From Apoderus coryli (lineage: Eukaryota > Arthropoda > Insecta > Coleoptera > Attelabidae), in contig OU452210.1 in assembly GCA_911728435.2 (NCBI GenBank), positions 9,982,001 to 10,046,000 of the forward strand: a stretch of DNA of 64,000 nt. The letters are read 5' to 3'. Numbering within the stretch: the stretch's first letter is position 1; each line of letters starts with the position of its first letter. Below, piece after piece: positions 37,366 to 49,900 of the stretch. The notes beneath the pieces are model-generated. The model was not told where the DNA came from and did no database searches. It saw only the letters and a program-made list of their open reading frames with translations. The translations under genes were made by a program, and so were the position numbers.

Positions 37366-37500
37366 AGGCCAATGATATTATGAAGGGTTATCTGCATACC
37401 AAACGACATGCGTCGAGTGGGTCATTAAGGGTAGTTTCTTAGGATAAGAATGATAGCGTCCTATACCAAACAAAAGCATTAAAATTGAAACCGATCTTCA
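37366..37500 (+). repeat. Single satellite-like monomer (same family as 49.77-49.96 kb)
   Basis: It shares ATGATATTATGAAGGG, CCAAACGACATGCG, TCATTAAGG.TAGTTTCTTAGG and GCGTCCTATACCAAAC, in that order, with the complement of the repeat pair at 49.77-49.96 kb. There it forms a tandem array with a ~174-bp period. Here only one diverged unit with an internal deletion is visible. Confidence 0.6.
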
Positions 37501-37967
37501 TCTATTTTCCCATCAAGATACAATGGCGCACCGGGTACGCCTCGTTTTATTTTCAAAGTGAAACGTCAGTTGGAGAAACGGTAGTAGTTCATCACAAAAG
37601 ATAGATTTACACTACTTGCTGTGATCTCAGTTTTACAGTTTTGTGCTTTGTATACAATTTGAAAAAATTTTAAACCCTAAATTCATTAATAAATATCAAT
37701 TCTAACACTTTACGCGCGTAATTTCCCTTAGTTTGATATTTCTATTAATTTTGGAACATCCTGTTTATCATACAGAAACATTCTATTTTATATATTTGTA
37801 AATAAGAGAGAGAGATGTTTTTGGCGACATCTAGCGTGAACAGGCAATATGCCGGGTGAAACACAGTTCACAAACGATGGCCGGACAAGAAGTAACATCT
37901 CTCTCTCAATCGTTTCTCGTGCTAGTATAAGCTCTTTGTAAATGTTGGAACTTTGGGTCACACTGCC

Positions 37968-38040
37968 TGCCGATCACCACTGATGAGTCGTGGATCTACG
38001 AAACGGCCGTCTGGTGAAAGCATGGTAGTGTGAAACAAAT
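37968..38040 (+). pseudogene. Possible mariner transposase scrap
   Basis: One frame reads ITTDESWIYETAVW-stop-KHGS. 'TDESW[IV]Y' is the hallmark around the first catalytic Asp of mariner transposases. Only about 15 residues match, so the call is tentative. Confidence 0.25.
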
Positions 38041-38850
38041 TTCCAACATAACTCAAAGTCTTGTTGCTTTATGTAACAAGCAATTCTTATTTGTAATTAG
38101 TTTGTATAAGCTGAAATTTGTTCCCTGATGTACTTAATTAAGCTTAATTGAAATATTGCAAATATGATACGGAAACCAGGTTAAAATCTACTATAAGTAC
38201 AAAAAATTCGTTGTATCAGCAAAATTTATGTTAACTTATGCAAATTGAGGACTTCTGATAATTAAAAACAGCATCAAAGCCCATTAAGAGAGAAAGCCAC
38301 ACTTTTGAAAAGTGTTTAACTAGATTTGTGCAATGTAGATGATCGATACGCGCCTTGCGTCGTACTCTGTGAAATCACAGCGTCTAGATTCAGAAACATA
38401 TCTGTGTTCAGGAGAGTATTTATTATTATTTATTATATTTAAAAAAAATAATACAAAGAAAAAACTTTTAACTGGTATCTCGTGAGAAAAGAAAGACAAC
38501 CAAACATGCGAGTTGCAATTCATCATCATTATATTCTCAACAGTAGTGTATTGAGATGAATTACAAAAAGAAAAAGCAATTATGGTTAAGTAATTTAACA
38601 TAACATCTTTTACCCGAAATCGTGAGTTTATATCAATAATACACACAACTATAGATACGTCCTGTTTCAGACTTTAAATATTCAACGAATGATCTAAAAC
38701 AAATATTATCTCAAAATAATTTCAACAAAAAGGTACACAAAAGGTTAGTCGAAAAACAGGTCAAAGTAATCAAGTGACAAATTATTTCTTCCTTGCTTTG
38801 GTCATTTTTCATTTTTGTTTTCACTGGTAGGTACTTAATAAATAGTTCTA
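38040..38850. other. Intergenic, nothing recognised
   Basis: A 108-codon minus-strand open frame (38320-38646) has no motif or family resemblance and is poor in codon structure. No repeats were recognised. Confidence 0.4.
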
Positions 38851-39145
38851 ACTTTAGAACTAAATAATAAATGTATTATTTGTTTTTAACAGGGAGCATA
38901 TTTGCATTGCTCAATCATTGACTTTTCTAAATAACATTTATTCGGAGCTGCATCTTCATTTCAAAGACAAGCGCTATTTAGAGCATAATTGAAAAATTGT
39001 TATATTATATTTCGCATTGTTAAAATAACATTTTTTTCTCTTTCTTAGTACCTATTTGTTTCCCTGTCATTGTTGTAATACTCATTGTAATAATTAATAT
39101 TGTTAATTTGTTCTGTAAATAAATATTATTATTATTTCTCATTTT
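38850..39145 (+). mobile_element. Non-LTR-type 3' tail ending (ATT)n
   Basis: The segment ends TTCTGTAAATAAATATTATT followed by ATT repeats. It matches the terminus of the insertion at 49.14-49.43 kb (GGTGAATAAATATTATT). Coding sequence is absent. The start is not defined. Confidence 0.35.
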
Positions 39146-39159
39146 TTACTTAGACTACT

Positions 39160-39310
39160 ATGCCTTTCTTCAAACTTTTAACCACTGATCAGGAAGTTAG
39201 TAGCTTCGAAATATGTTTGGTCGTCTTTAGGAATTTTCAAACTCAAAAAGTAATTTATTAAACTTTTTTCGTGGAGTTTTGACAGTATGGACTATTTCTT
39301 TAAACTTAAC
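39160..39310 (+). repeat. Dispersed repeat with hammerhead-like core (pair with 51.06-51.14 kb)
   Basis: TTAACCACTGAT followed about 80 bp later by TTTCGTGGAGTTTTGACAG recurs at 51068-51140 (TTAACCACTGAT ... TTTCGTGGAGGTTGGACAG). The first part contains CTGATCA, a GAAG/CTTC stem and GAAA (39185-39211). Confidence 0.5.
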
Positions 39311-39479
39311 ATTATATTCTTTATAATCCGGAGTGTAGATATTTGAGAAATAATAATTGATGATTTCCTATGAGATTTGGTAAGATGAAGCGTTAGTTTA
39401 AATTGTTGATACAAATATTTAAAACAATTTTTGATTTCATTACGAACTTTACTAACTGAAAAAAAAGAATTTGTCTGGG

Positions 39480-39858
39480 TCCAACCCTGTGTGTGAGCGT
39501 CGGCGTCGGTCGGCTCTTCCTAGACGCTACGGTGGTAGCTCCACACTGACCGCAGCGAGCAGTTTTCAAAACTCCGACAACAGAATCATGACTGTACGTC
39601 TCACGAAAATAGACTTGTGTTTATTTCCAAATCATATTTGTTGATAGATATGTTTAAGCAAACAAGTGCTAGTGGATGGTTTCATAAACTGACAGTGTTA
39701 CTTTAGTGTGTGTTATTAAGAAAAATCGTATCAGCTGACTTGATAACATCTGCAGCATTCTCATGTCTACAAGTAAGTAGATTGCTTTCCTGTTTTGGAT
39801 ACCCTTCGCGGAAGGGTAGTAAATAGAATTGTTTTGAGTAAAAATACCACCTCACAGT
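39480..39858 (+). promoter_or_regulatory. Shal: Shal promoter-proximal 5' leader
   Basis: A G+C-rich block at 39488-39560 (GTCGGCGTCGGTCGGC, GACCGCAGCGAGC) stands out from the surrounding A/T-rich DNA and is likely the first transcribed region. There may be an 85-bp leader intron from ACAA|GTAAGTAG (39773) to CTCACAG|T (39857), ending just before the start codon; both sites match consensus. No clear TATA box is visible. Confidence 0.45.
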
Positions 39859-40970
39859 ATGGCCTCGGTGGCCGCTTGGCTCCCATTCGCTCGGGCGGCG
39901 GCCATCGGATGGGTCCCCATTGCCACACATCCCTTACCGCCTCCACCAATACCGAAAGACCGCCGCAAAACTGATGATGAGAAACTGTTAATCAACGTAT
40001 CGGGTAGACGTTTCGAAACATGGAGAAATACTCTTGAAAAATATCCAGACACACTACTTGGTTCCAACGAACGTGAGTTCTTTTACGACGAAGATGTCAA
40101 AGAATATTTCTTCGATAGAGATCCCGATATATTTAGACACATTCTTAATTACTACAGAACTGGTAAGCTACATTATCCTAAACATGAATGTTTGACAAGT
40201 TATGATGAAGAATTAGCTTTTTTTGGAATACTGCCAGATGTTATTGGTGACTGCTGTTACGAAGATTATCGTGATAGGAAGCGTGAGAATGCTGAACGAC
40301 TTATGGATGATAAACTATCAGAAAATGGCGATCAAAATTTACAACAACTTACGAATCTTCGTCAGAAGATGTGGAGAGCATTCGAAAATCCTCACACGTC
40401 AACTGCAGCTTTGGTTTTTTATTACGTTACTGGATTCTTCATTGCCGTATCGGTTATGGCCAACGTAGTAGAAACTGTTCCATGTGGAAGTAGACCAGGT
40501 AACGCGGGATCTCTTCCTTGCGGTGAACGTTACAAAATAGTGTTTTTCTGCTTGGACACAGCTTGTGTAATGATATTTACCGCAGAATATCTATTAAGAA
40601 TGTTCGCAGCACCAAATCGCTATAAATTTGTTCGTTCGGTAATGAGCATTATTGATGTCGTCGCTATATTGCCTTATTATATCGGACTAGGTATAACAGA
40701 CAACGACGATGTTTCCGGTGCATTTGTAACACTGCGGGTGTTCCGAGTTTTTCGTATATTTAAGTTTTCTAGACATTCACAGGGTCTAAGAATTTTAGGT
40801 TACACCCTAAAATCTTGCGCTTCCGAACTTGGCTTCCTTGTCTTCTCGTTAGCCATGGCGATTATTATATTTGCCACTGTTATGTTCTACGCCGAGAAGA
40901 ACGTTGGCAAAACATTCACATCCATTCCTGCAGCATTTTGGTACACCATTGTTACAATGACCACTCTTGG
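39859..40970 (+). CDS. Shal: Shal coding exon 1 (T1 to pore helix)
   Basis: Encodes residues 1-370 plus two bases of Gly371. The donor is CTTGG|GTAAGTAT. One uninterrupted frame covers T1, S1-S5 and the pore helix. Confidence 0.97.
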
Positions 40971-43900
40971 GTAAGTATCAGAATTTTACATTAATTTTGC
41001 AAGGGCGCCTTTAGCACAACTGACGTCCGTCTTCAGAAAAAATATTACAGGGAAAGTCAGATAAATTTGAAAACTTATCTGCAACGGGTGCACTAACTTT
41101 AAAAGTAGTTTGTATGCCAAAATAAAAGAAAATGTTGAGATAAAATTAAAATACTTTTATTTTTTAAACATTTATTACAAAATCAGGTGTTCTTTAAATA
41201 ATTTATTACCTGTGATATATTTTTGACTAAGTAAACTAAATTTCAGAGAATAAAGTAATAAGTGTCCAAAATATTTATATTTGGACAATTTACCAGACTA
41301 TGAAAATGGCATACCTAGCTTTAATTTGCCGAAAACGAGGTTGTATGTAAATGTAGAAAATACTTCCAGAAATATTTTAAAAGAAGAAAGACTCCAAAAT
41401 ACGGTTCAGCAGTTCCTAGATGTTGTCGTGCATTGACATCTAAAATTAAAATATTAAATCTAAACGCTCTATAAATTTATCAACAGTGGATACAATTTTA
41501 CGATGTATGTGTAACCAACATTTTATATCTTAACCAAAACTTTTAGCGTTCTAAGTGTGCATCTGTTGGTTAAATCGCTAATAATGTTTCTGATATTTAA
41601 TTGCAATATTTTCATCTCGATAGCGTAATTATTGTTAGAACATAGCAGTGTTCTAGATACAGTTCCAAAAATGTTATTCTTAGATATTTTAGTTATTAAT
41701 TGAAGTTTTATCTTCACAATCATTGCCTTTAAATCACTTTCGGAAAGTGTTAGATAAAATTGAAATTAAAGTATCTTACAGAATAATAATAATAAATATC
41801 TTTATTTCGCAACACAAACTGAGAGAATATTTTCTGTTAAAAGATAGTTTAAATTTGACACTAAAATAAATTCAATTAATATTAGTTTTTACCATCTGAA
41901 ATTTAGATTTTTTTTGATTCAATAGTGGCGAATGTATTTCAATTATTTTTTAATTTAATTTGTTCAATAAGACAGTATTGAAATGTCTATAAATTTAATT
42001 ACAAAGTAACTAATTAACGAGATTTACTTTTGCGATTTCAGACGAGGTTTTTAGGTCATGTAATAAAATAATGCTTTAAATCATTTTTACGATCTGAATT
42101 AAAAAGCTTTCATGCAAGTAGTTAAATTTCGTATATTTTACTTTGTTCTCTAAGTAGTATTAACAACGAAAACCTGAAACACATATGCATTACAGCGATT
42201 TCTAAAACATAAACAATTTCACAAATCAAATTTTATAATTGCAAAAATGTTGTTGAATTCAAAGCCTTTAATAATTAATAACAGCGCAGTAGAATGAATT
42301 TTAAGTTAAGTTTCTCTGTAGTGCTTTGGAGAAGTTGAAGCTCTTTAAGACCACGCTTATTGTTGAAGATTTCCTTGCGAGTGTTTATAATTTAAATTCA
42401 ATGTTATATTATACAATAAATCACAAAATAAACTGTTCCGCGTTTCTTTCACATTGTTGTAAGTATATTTCCAAGATCAGTAATTTACGTAGTACTCGTG
42501 TAATTTGTTACTTAAATATGTTGGAGGCTCTCGTGATAGTGTAGGCGTGAATTATTATGTTCTATGAATAAGTAAGATTTGTTGATAAATTTCCTTTCTA
42601 TTATGTAATAATTAATAGAGAACTTGTTAAAATCACAGTAAATTAGAGTTGCCCTTTTTGCGTTGGTTTTTTATACGAATTAAAAGCAACACGAATGCGA
42701 TTTTAATGAATAGCGCGATGTAATTCCAGAAGAGCTGAATAACGTTATTATATTCGAATACCACTGAAATGTGTCAGATGTTTTCATAACACTAATGAAA
42801 GTAATCTTTGAGAAAATTATCATTACGAAAAGTAATTTGTTGCTCGGGGTCGAGGATGGTGTCCCCAGGAGTTGAATTTATATCATTCTCAGCATGCTTT
42901 AAACTCAAAAATATATAAAACCGCGAATAGATTTTGGAAAATAATAATTAACTAGTAAAACCTATATTTTCTTCATAGTTTTTCAACGATAATGCCATTA
43001 TCAACATTGATTGACTCAAGCCACTTTATTAATTGCGCCTTTCTCTATAACAAAGCGGTCTCTATTAAGAGGAAAGTTGATTAATAAGTGTACCAGGAAA
43101 TTTAGACTATTTTCTGTTCAAAACAGTGGTGTGGATTAGAATTCTTCTATAAATTTCAAACTCTAATTGTTTATAACAATATCAATAAGTTTATCTAAGA
43201 AAGAGAGTTTCGGATCTTTGCTTGATTTATACGCAAAATCAGGTATAAAACAATTGTTAACTTGACAATAATTATTACATAAACAATTGTAGTAAAAACA
43301 GCAAATGCATTGTACTATTCGATCACCTATAATAATTAATGTGTTATTAGTTATATTTCAATCATTATATCATTGACACGAGATTCCTAAACAATGAGGG
43401 CACTGCACTTTCTTTAGTTATTTATGTTAACACTCTCAAAACATGTCAACGACTGAGATTTAAAAAAATTTGGATGCCAAAAGTAGAAGAGATCTTTTCG
43501 TTAGATGATTATGTTCTTAGAGAATAGTCGAATATAGAAAAAAAAGCTGTTGTACTGAACGGATTAAATTCCGGGTTTTATTTGAATTTACTGTTATTAT
43601 CCTTACAAAATGCCGAAACGTTGTGAACTGACATGAAGTAACAAAGATTATTTCACCTACAATCTGTTTTAATTAAAACCTCATCCCGAGAAAGAAATCC
43701 GTTTATAAAATTAATTATAATACCAGATGAAAAGTTTCTAATAAATGTTTTCCGTTTTACGCCTTCACAATCCTGAAATTCCGAAACAAATAATTAATCG
43801 TCTTTATGATTAATTCCTTTATTTTATTGAATCAGCGATAGTTTTATCAAGGATATCAATCCTGCCTGCCTTTTTTCTAGACAAAATGACATCTATAAAA

Positions 43901-46900
43901 ATACTTAAGCAGATCGACATAAACATAGTAATGATTGAATATAAAAAATTAATTCATTAATTAAAGTAAACTGATATATTTGCTTGCGAATCAAGAATAG
44001 CTGGAAGATACGTTAAGTATGGCTTATATAAACATGTCAAATCAAATAAATGCAAATCGTTGAAACAAAAAATAAACGAACAATAGAATATTTATTAGTT
44101 CAAATAAATATTTGTTAATTTAAATTATTTGAGATTTGTGAAATCGTATCTTCATTATCCTGTCTTGATGGCTTACTTAACATCGGAGAAAACCTGACTA
44201 AGATTCAATTAGAAGTTAATATCTTCGCAAATTACGCAAATTCGGGTTACATGACAATAAACTTACAAATGTGTATAAATTTACATCTGTTTAAACTGTT
44301 TTTGTTATGTACCGTCAATAATGTATTTTTGGATTATATTGCTGTTTATCGATGTTTTATTCGTGTTAAAACCTATAAATATTTTCAGAATAAATTATAT
44401 CCTTCATGGAATTGCTAAATGAAACGCCTACTCGTTCAATATACTATACATACAATTTTTCACAACTGAATTACAAATTGTGGGGGTGTATTAACTGTAT
44501 TAGGTTAATCGCGACAAATCGAAAGTCGCGAAGATAAACAAACTAATACAATATCTATTAACGAAAAATATAATCTATGGAATCGTCAGATACACTTTAC
44601 CTTGCATGAAATGAGGTCTCGACCACACGTCTCCATCCTTCTCTATCAAGCTTCTGTAAGCATAATAACAGTACATCCAAATAAAACCCGATAGTAATGC
44701 AAATAATTCAATTTAATCCGTTCAGTACAACACCTTTTTTCTATATTCTCTATTCTCTAAAAACATAATCATCTAACTAAAAGATCACTTCTACTTTCGG
44801 CATCCAATTTGACACTGGTACATTTAGCCTTTTTTTTAAATCTCAGTCGTTGACATGTTTAGAGAGTGTTAACATAAACAACTAAAGAAAGCACAGTGCC
44901 GTCACTGTTTAGGAATCTTGTGTCATATTAGTTATATTTCAATCATTATGATTGAAATATAACTAATAACACATTAACTATTATAGGAAGTATGTTAAAA
45001 TAAACAATGCCCTTTCTCCATGGCTCTCAGGTCTTTTGTAATGTTATCCCTCCTTCTGAGGCGGGCTCGACCTAATGGACGTTTTCCCCCCGGAACCTCC
45101 TCCCACACCAATTTTACCCTACTATCATCTGGCATTCTTTTACGTGTCCTGCCCACTGTAGTCTTCTGGCCTTTATTTCGTTTATTATGCTGGTATCAGT
45201 GTGGAGTTCTTGGTTGGGTTTTATTCTATACTGCCCTGTATTTTCGTCTCGAGTTGGGCCAAATATTTTCCTTACCACTTTCCTTTCAAATACCTTGAGT
45301 CGTTTTTCGCTTGCAACCGTTAGTGTCCACGTCTCACATCCGTTTATTATGACCGGCTTTACAATTGTTTTGTATATGTTCATCGTAGTTATTTATCTCT
45401 CAGATATTTAAATTGTCTTGTCCGTTCAAAGTTGTAGTCTCCGATAGTGAAGTTTTGTCCTACTCTATCTTGGTTTCGATTATGTCTGCTGAGGTACATA
45501 TACTTGGTCTTGTCTTCGTTTATTTTGAAACCTATCCTTTCTGCTTCCTTTTCGAATCTTATGAAGGAGTCTTTGAACTTGATCCTGCTATTGCCAATCA
45601 CATCAACATCGTCTGCAAAAGCCAGGAGCAGATTCGGTGCCTTTTGATGAAAGATAGCAGTTGGCTTCTCTATTTTGGAGTTCTGATTTTTTGTTCTAAT
45701 AAATCTGATGGTGGATCATCGATGAGTGATTCATCAATGTCGTCAAATATAAGCATTTAAGTCCTGCTTTTCTTTAGAGGGTATTGAAAAGTTAGTTTCT
45801 CGTTCAAAACAGCGAATTAAGGTTATTGAAAAATAAATTTTATTCTGAATTTCTGCCTTTTCAAAGAATGATTAGAAAAACGCTAGAATGAGTATATAGG
45901 AGAGATAATGTGTGAAAATAGAATGCCTTTTTGAATTAAACAATGTGTTTTTCATTTCGGTTTGCCAACAAAAAATTTATAGGAAAATTAATATTTTCTG
46001 AATGAGGAATGCAAATTATCTCCGCTTACCAGACATACATTCAAAAGTTTTGTAAACTGCAATGCAAACGATGATATATTATACATTTATTTACGAATAA
46101 TCATAAATATTACAATGTTTATAAACATATAACGTTTGCCATTTCATCAGGTGTTTTTACGTACTTACATATTTCAACTAATAAACAGTTATGGATGATT
46201 CAGAAATACATTTCGTATATCTTTCTAACAGTGTTTATTACGGCTAAAGCATAATAAGCTAACTAATAGCAATCTCGATTGCCCCGATTTATTACAACAG
46301 ATAAATTATTTTCACGTTCCGAGCTTTTACTCCAGAGATCCCAAACTTTTTAAGATTCCACACATTCGGGCCCTGATGGCGCGCAGTTATTTCAATTCTT
46401 TGGGCATCAATAATACAAAAAATCGGTTGTGTCACCCCAAAGCTTTCCCGACAATTCTAATATAATCAAAAATAAATGACCTGCGTAACGAAACAGAACC
46501 AACTCCAACTAACTCACTGGTGACATTTTAAACCCTATTTTCTCGAGAATTATGCGAGCGAATGTCAAAAGTGACCTATCGCTGTAAAGCAGATAAAAAA
46601 TGCTTTAAAATGATGTATCACTCGACCCCTACTGATATAGGAAAATTTAGCCACAACCGCCACCCCCTATCATAGGTCTAAGCGATTTCAAATAAAATTC
46701 TGATAAACCAATAAGCTCCAGTATATTTCTAAATACTGTACAGGGTGGTCATAAAAATTATGCATTTTCAATTTTATTGAAATCAATTTCTTATTTCAAT
46801 TGGCATTACTTGTCGATAATTAAAATTGTCCTTTAACTGATATTAGTAAGTGTCACGATTTTCTAATAGCATTTTGAGCATTTAACATATTCTTTTTTGT

Positions 46901-49900
46901 TGTTGTTTCTTTTAATTTTTTGTATTTTTTTTTTCTTTGCGTTTAAGGTTCTCGAAAACAACTTTTTTTTTTAATTTTTAGCGAAATTTACATTTTCCTT
47001 GTCTAATTTTATTACGAAATATTACGACGTTTCAAAGATGGTTTATCGTGTTCTTCAGGTTATTCAAATATATATATTAAAAACGTTTTGATTGATAGTT
47101 TTAGATTTCGCCAGATGTTTAATTTTAAGAAGACTAATTTTAAGTTGTAATAAAAACAAAAATAAATGTAATTTGTAATTTATTTTGTTTGGACATAGAG
47201 ACCGACGCGACGCGTAAGTAGAGCCCCACTCTGTATATTATGTATCTCACTTTGGAGCATATACCGACTAATACTAAAAATATGTATCGAAATACTTCTC
47301 CTGTAACTGTAATTTAGAATGTTTATTTTTACACATGTGGGGAATTTCTTTATAATGCGGTAAAGAGGTAATTATGGCAATTTAAGTGACTAGAGAAGTG
47401 AAAAATCTATTATTTACTCCAATGAAGTTTTACGGTAATTAACTATTTATTTCGTGAAATGTTTCAGATCATCCAATATTTGTATAAATTAAATTAAACA
47501 GATACAGAAAGATTTCAAAATAAAACATAAAACAAGTCTAGACAACAAATGTTCTATTCTAAGGCAACGACTCATGACTCTTACAATGTTTCAATTCTGA
47601 CTTTTCGGACGGACAGATCCCGTTTATTTATTCATTTAACACAATATACAAGTCGATACAGATTTTTAAATAAATACTTTATACTTTATTGTCTAACAGG
47701 TCAAGACCCAATAACAAGACAATTCTAAGTACTAGACAATGGATATTATCTCAATAGTAAACTAAATAATTGATAAAAATTATCGAAAAAGCATAAGCTC
47801 AGAAAAATACACCATAAAGCAATATAAAGTTAACAACAATACAACAAAATCACCACACGACAAACTCACCATACGCTCTACATGTCCAGGGTGCTCAAGT
47901 ACCGATACAAACCAGCGCGAAAAGACCACAGTGACCCGTCAAAGTAATGTACAGATCGATGTATATTAAGACGATCGCAGGTTCGTCATGCTCGGTAAAG
48001 AGGTGATCTCGATGCATAATTGGTGTTGAAACGCGGCACTCTAAATAAATTCATCGTTCGAGAAAAGAATTGCGGTAAATTAAAGGGCAGTTGTTCTAGA
48101 AGGCGAGGGGAGTCAATTATGCCGTTTATAAGCTTAAACAGGAATATTTGACCAGCCGAATCTCTACGAAAAACCAATGAATTAACATTAAATCTGTTTA
48201 ACAATATATTATGCTCAATGCCCCTGACTGGGAAACATCCATCGATCATAAAAGCTAAAATTTTTAAAAATTTTCTTTGAATACGCTCCAATTTATTGAT
48301 GTGTACCTGGTATAAAGGAGACCATACAAAAGAGGCATATTTCAATCTAGAGCGGACAAAACTCACGTACAGCTGAAGCAGACACTCAATATCCTGAAAA
48401 TCAGTAGTTGAGCGGAGAATAAAACCCATCATTCGGATCGCGCTTTGTGAAATAGAGTCAATATGCGTATCAAACGTCATTTCACTATCCATGATCACTC
48501 CCAAGTCCTTTATTGACTCACAAGATTCAAGAACAACACCATTCAGCGTATAATTGAAACTAATTACACTCTGTCGTCTGGTAATTGACATGAGTTTGCA
48601 CTTACTGACGTTGAGCGGAAGCCTGTTCCTAATGCACCATTCCTCAAGTTCACCGAGATCCCGTTGCAAGCATATGCAGTCGTCCTCGGTAGCAATTGGT
48701 CTATACAATTTCAAATCATCGGCGAACAAAAGATAGTCGCTAGAGACTTCAGCAGCAATGTCGTTAACATAGATGGCAAATAAGAGTGGAGCTAGATTGC
48801 TTCCCTGAGGTGCACCACTGATAGGAGTAAAAGATTAAGATCGAAAATCCCTGAATTCGACAAATTGCTCGCGGTCAGATAGAAAAGAATTGAAAAGTTG
48901 AACAGTACGGCCTTGAAAGCCCATGATATCCAGCTTAGTCATAAGTATTGCATGATCGATCCTATCAAAGGCCTTCGAGAAGTCAGTGTATATCGCATCA
49001 ACTTGTAAGCCATTATTGAGAGCCGAGCATATATCCTGAGTAAAGCAGGTTAGGTTGGTAACAGGTGAGCGACCAGTAAAAAATCCATGTTGATATTGGG
49101 AGATGCGATTTTTTACTTGATTAAATACTTTCACATACACGACCAACCGGTGTTAATTCATTAGCCAATGAATTAGACATGTAATTTTATATTATTGTGT
49201 ATCTATTATTTTCTTGTAGGGTAAAATTTTCAATTTGTATTTTAAGCCTTGTTTTATGCAGACAAGCTTTGCTTAAGCAAAAACAAGGTATTATTTCGTA
49301 CTAGAACATGATGTATCAGCTATTTACATATTTATTACCCAATGTATTTATACTTTATTATTATTTTGTAAAAGATTATTGGTGGTGAATAAATATTATT
49401 ATTATTATTATTATTATTATTTCAAAAATCTTCGAGAAGTTAGACAAAATTGAAATTGGCCGATAATTCTCAACATGATCTTTAGCACCAGATTTATAGA
49501 CCGGACAAATACGAGAGATCTTCCAAGCAGTCGGGAATGTGCAAGACTGTAGGGACTTGTTAATCAAAATGTGCAGTGGCTCAGCGAAGGCATGAGCACA
49601 GTCTCTTAAAAAGAATGATGGTATATTATCAGGGCCTGACGTCATTTTAGGTTTAAGTTTTTTCAGTGCGGAAATTACATCCTGAAGATCGACAATGCCA
49701 ACCGAAATTGAGAGAGAGATTCATATTCAAACTGGCAATTTCAGTAATCCAAAAGATAAAATACTCCGCATGTCGTTTGGCATGTAGATAGCCCTTCATA
49801 ATATCATTGTCCTGCGTAAATATCACCACCCCATTATTAGGGAACCAGATTTCAATTTTTTGGGGCCTTGGTTTGGTATAGGACGCAATCATATAGGACC

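Noticed and set aside
38320..38646. 108-codon minus-strand frame
   Set aside because: No motif, promoter or splice context; ordinary chance frame in A/T-rich DNA, possibly transposon debris.
39703..40067. Three minus-strand open frames opposite the Shal start
   Set aside because: Antisense shadows of the G+C-rich Shal N-terminal codons.
40223..40468. 81-codon + strand frame inside Shal exon 1
   Set aside because: Out-of-frame overlap with the Shal coding sequence; no independent similarity.
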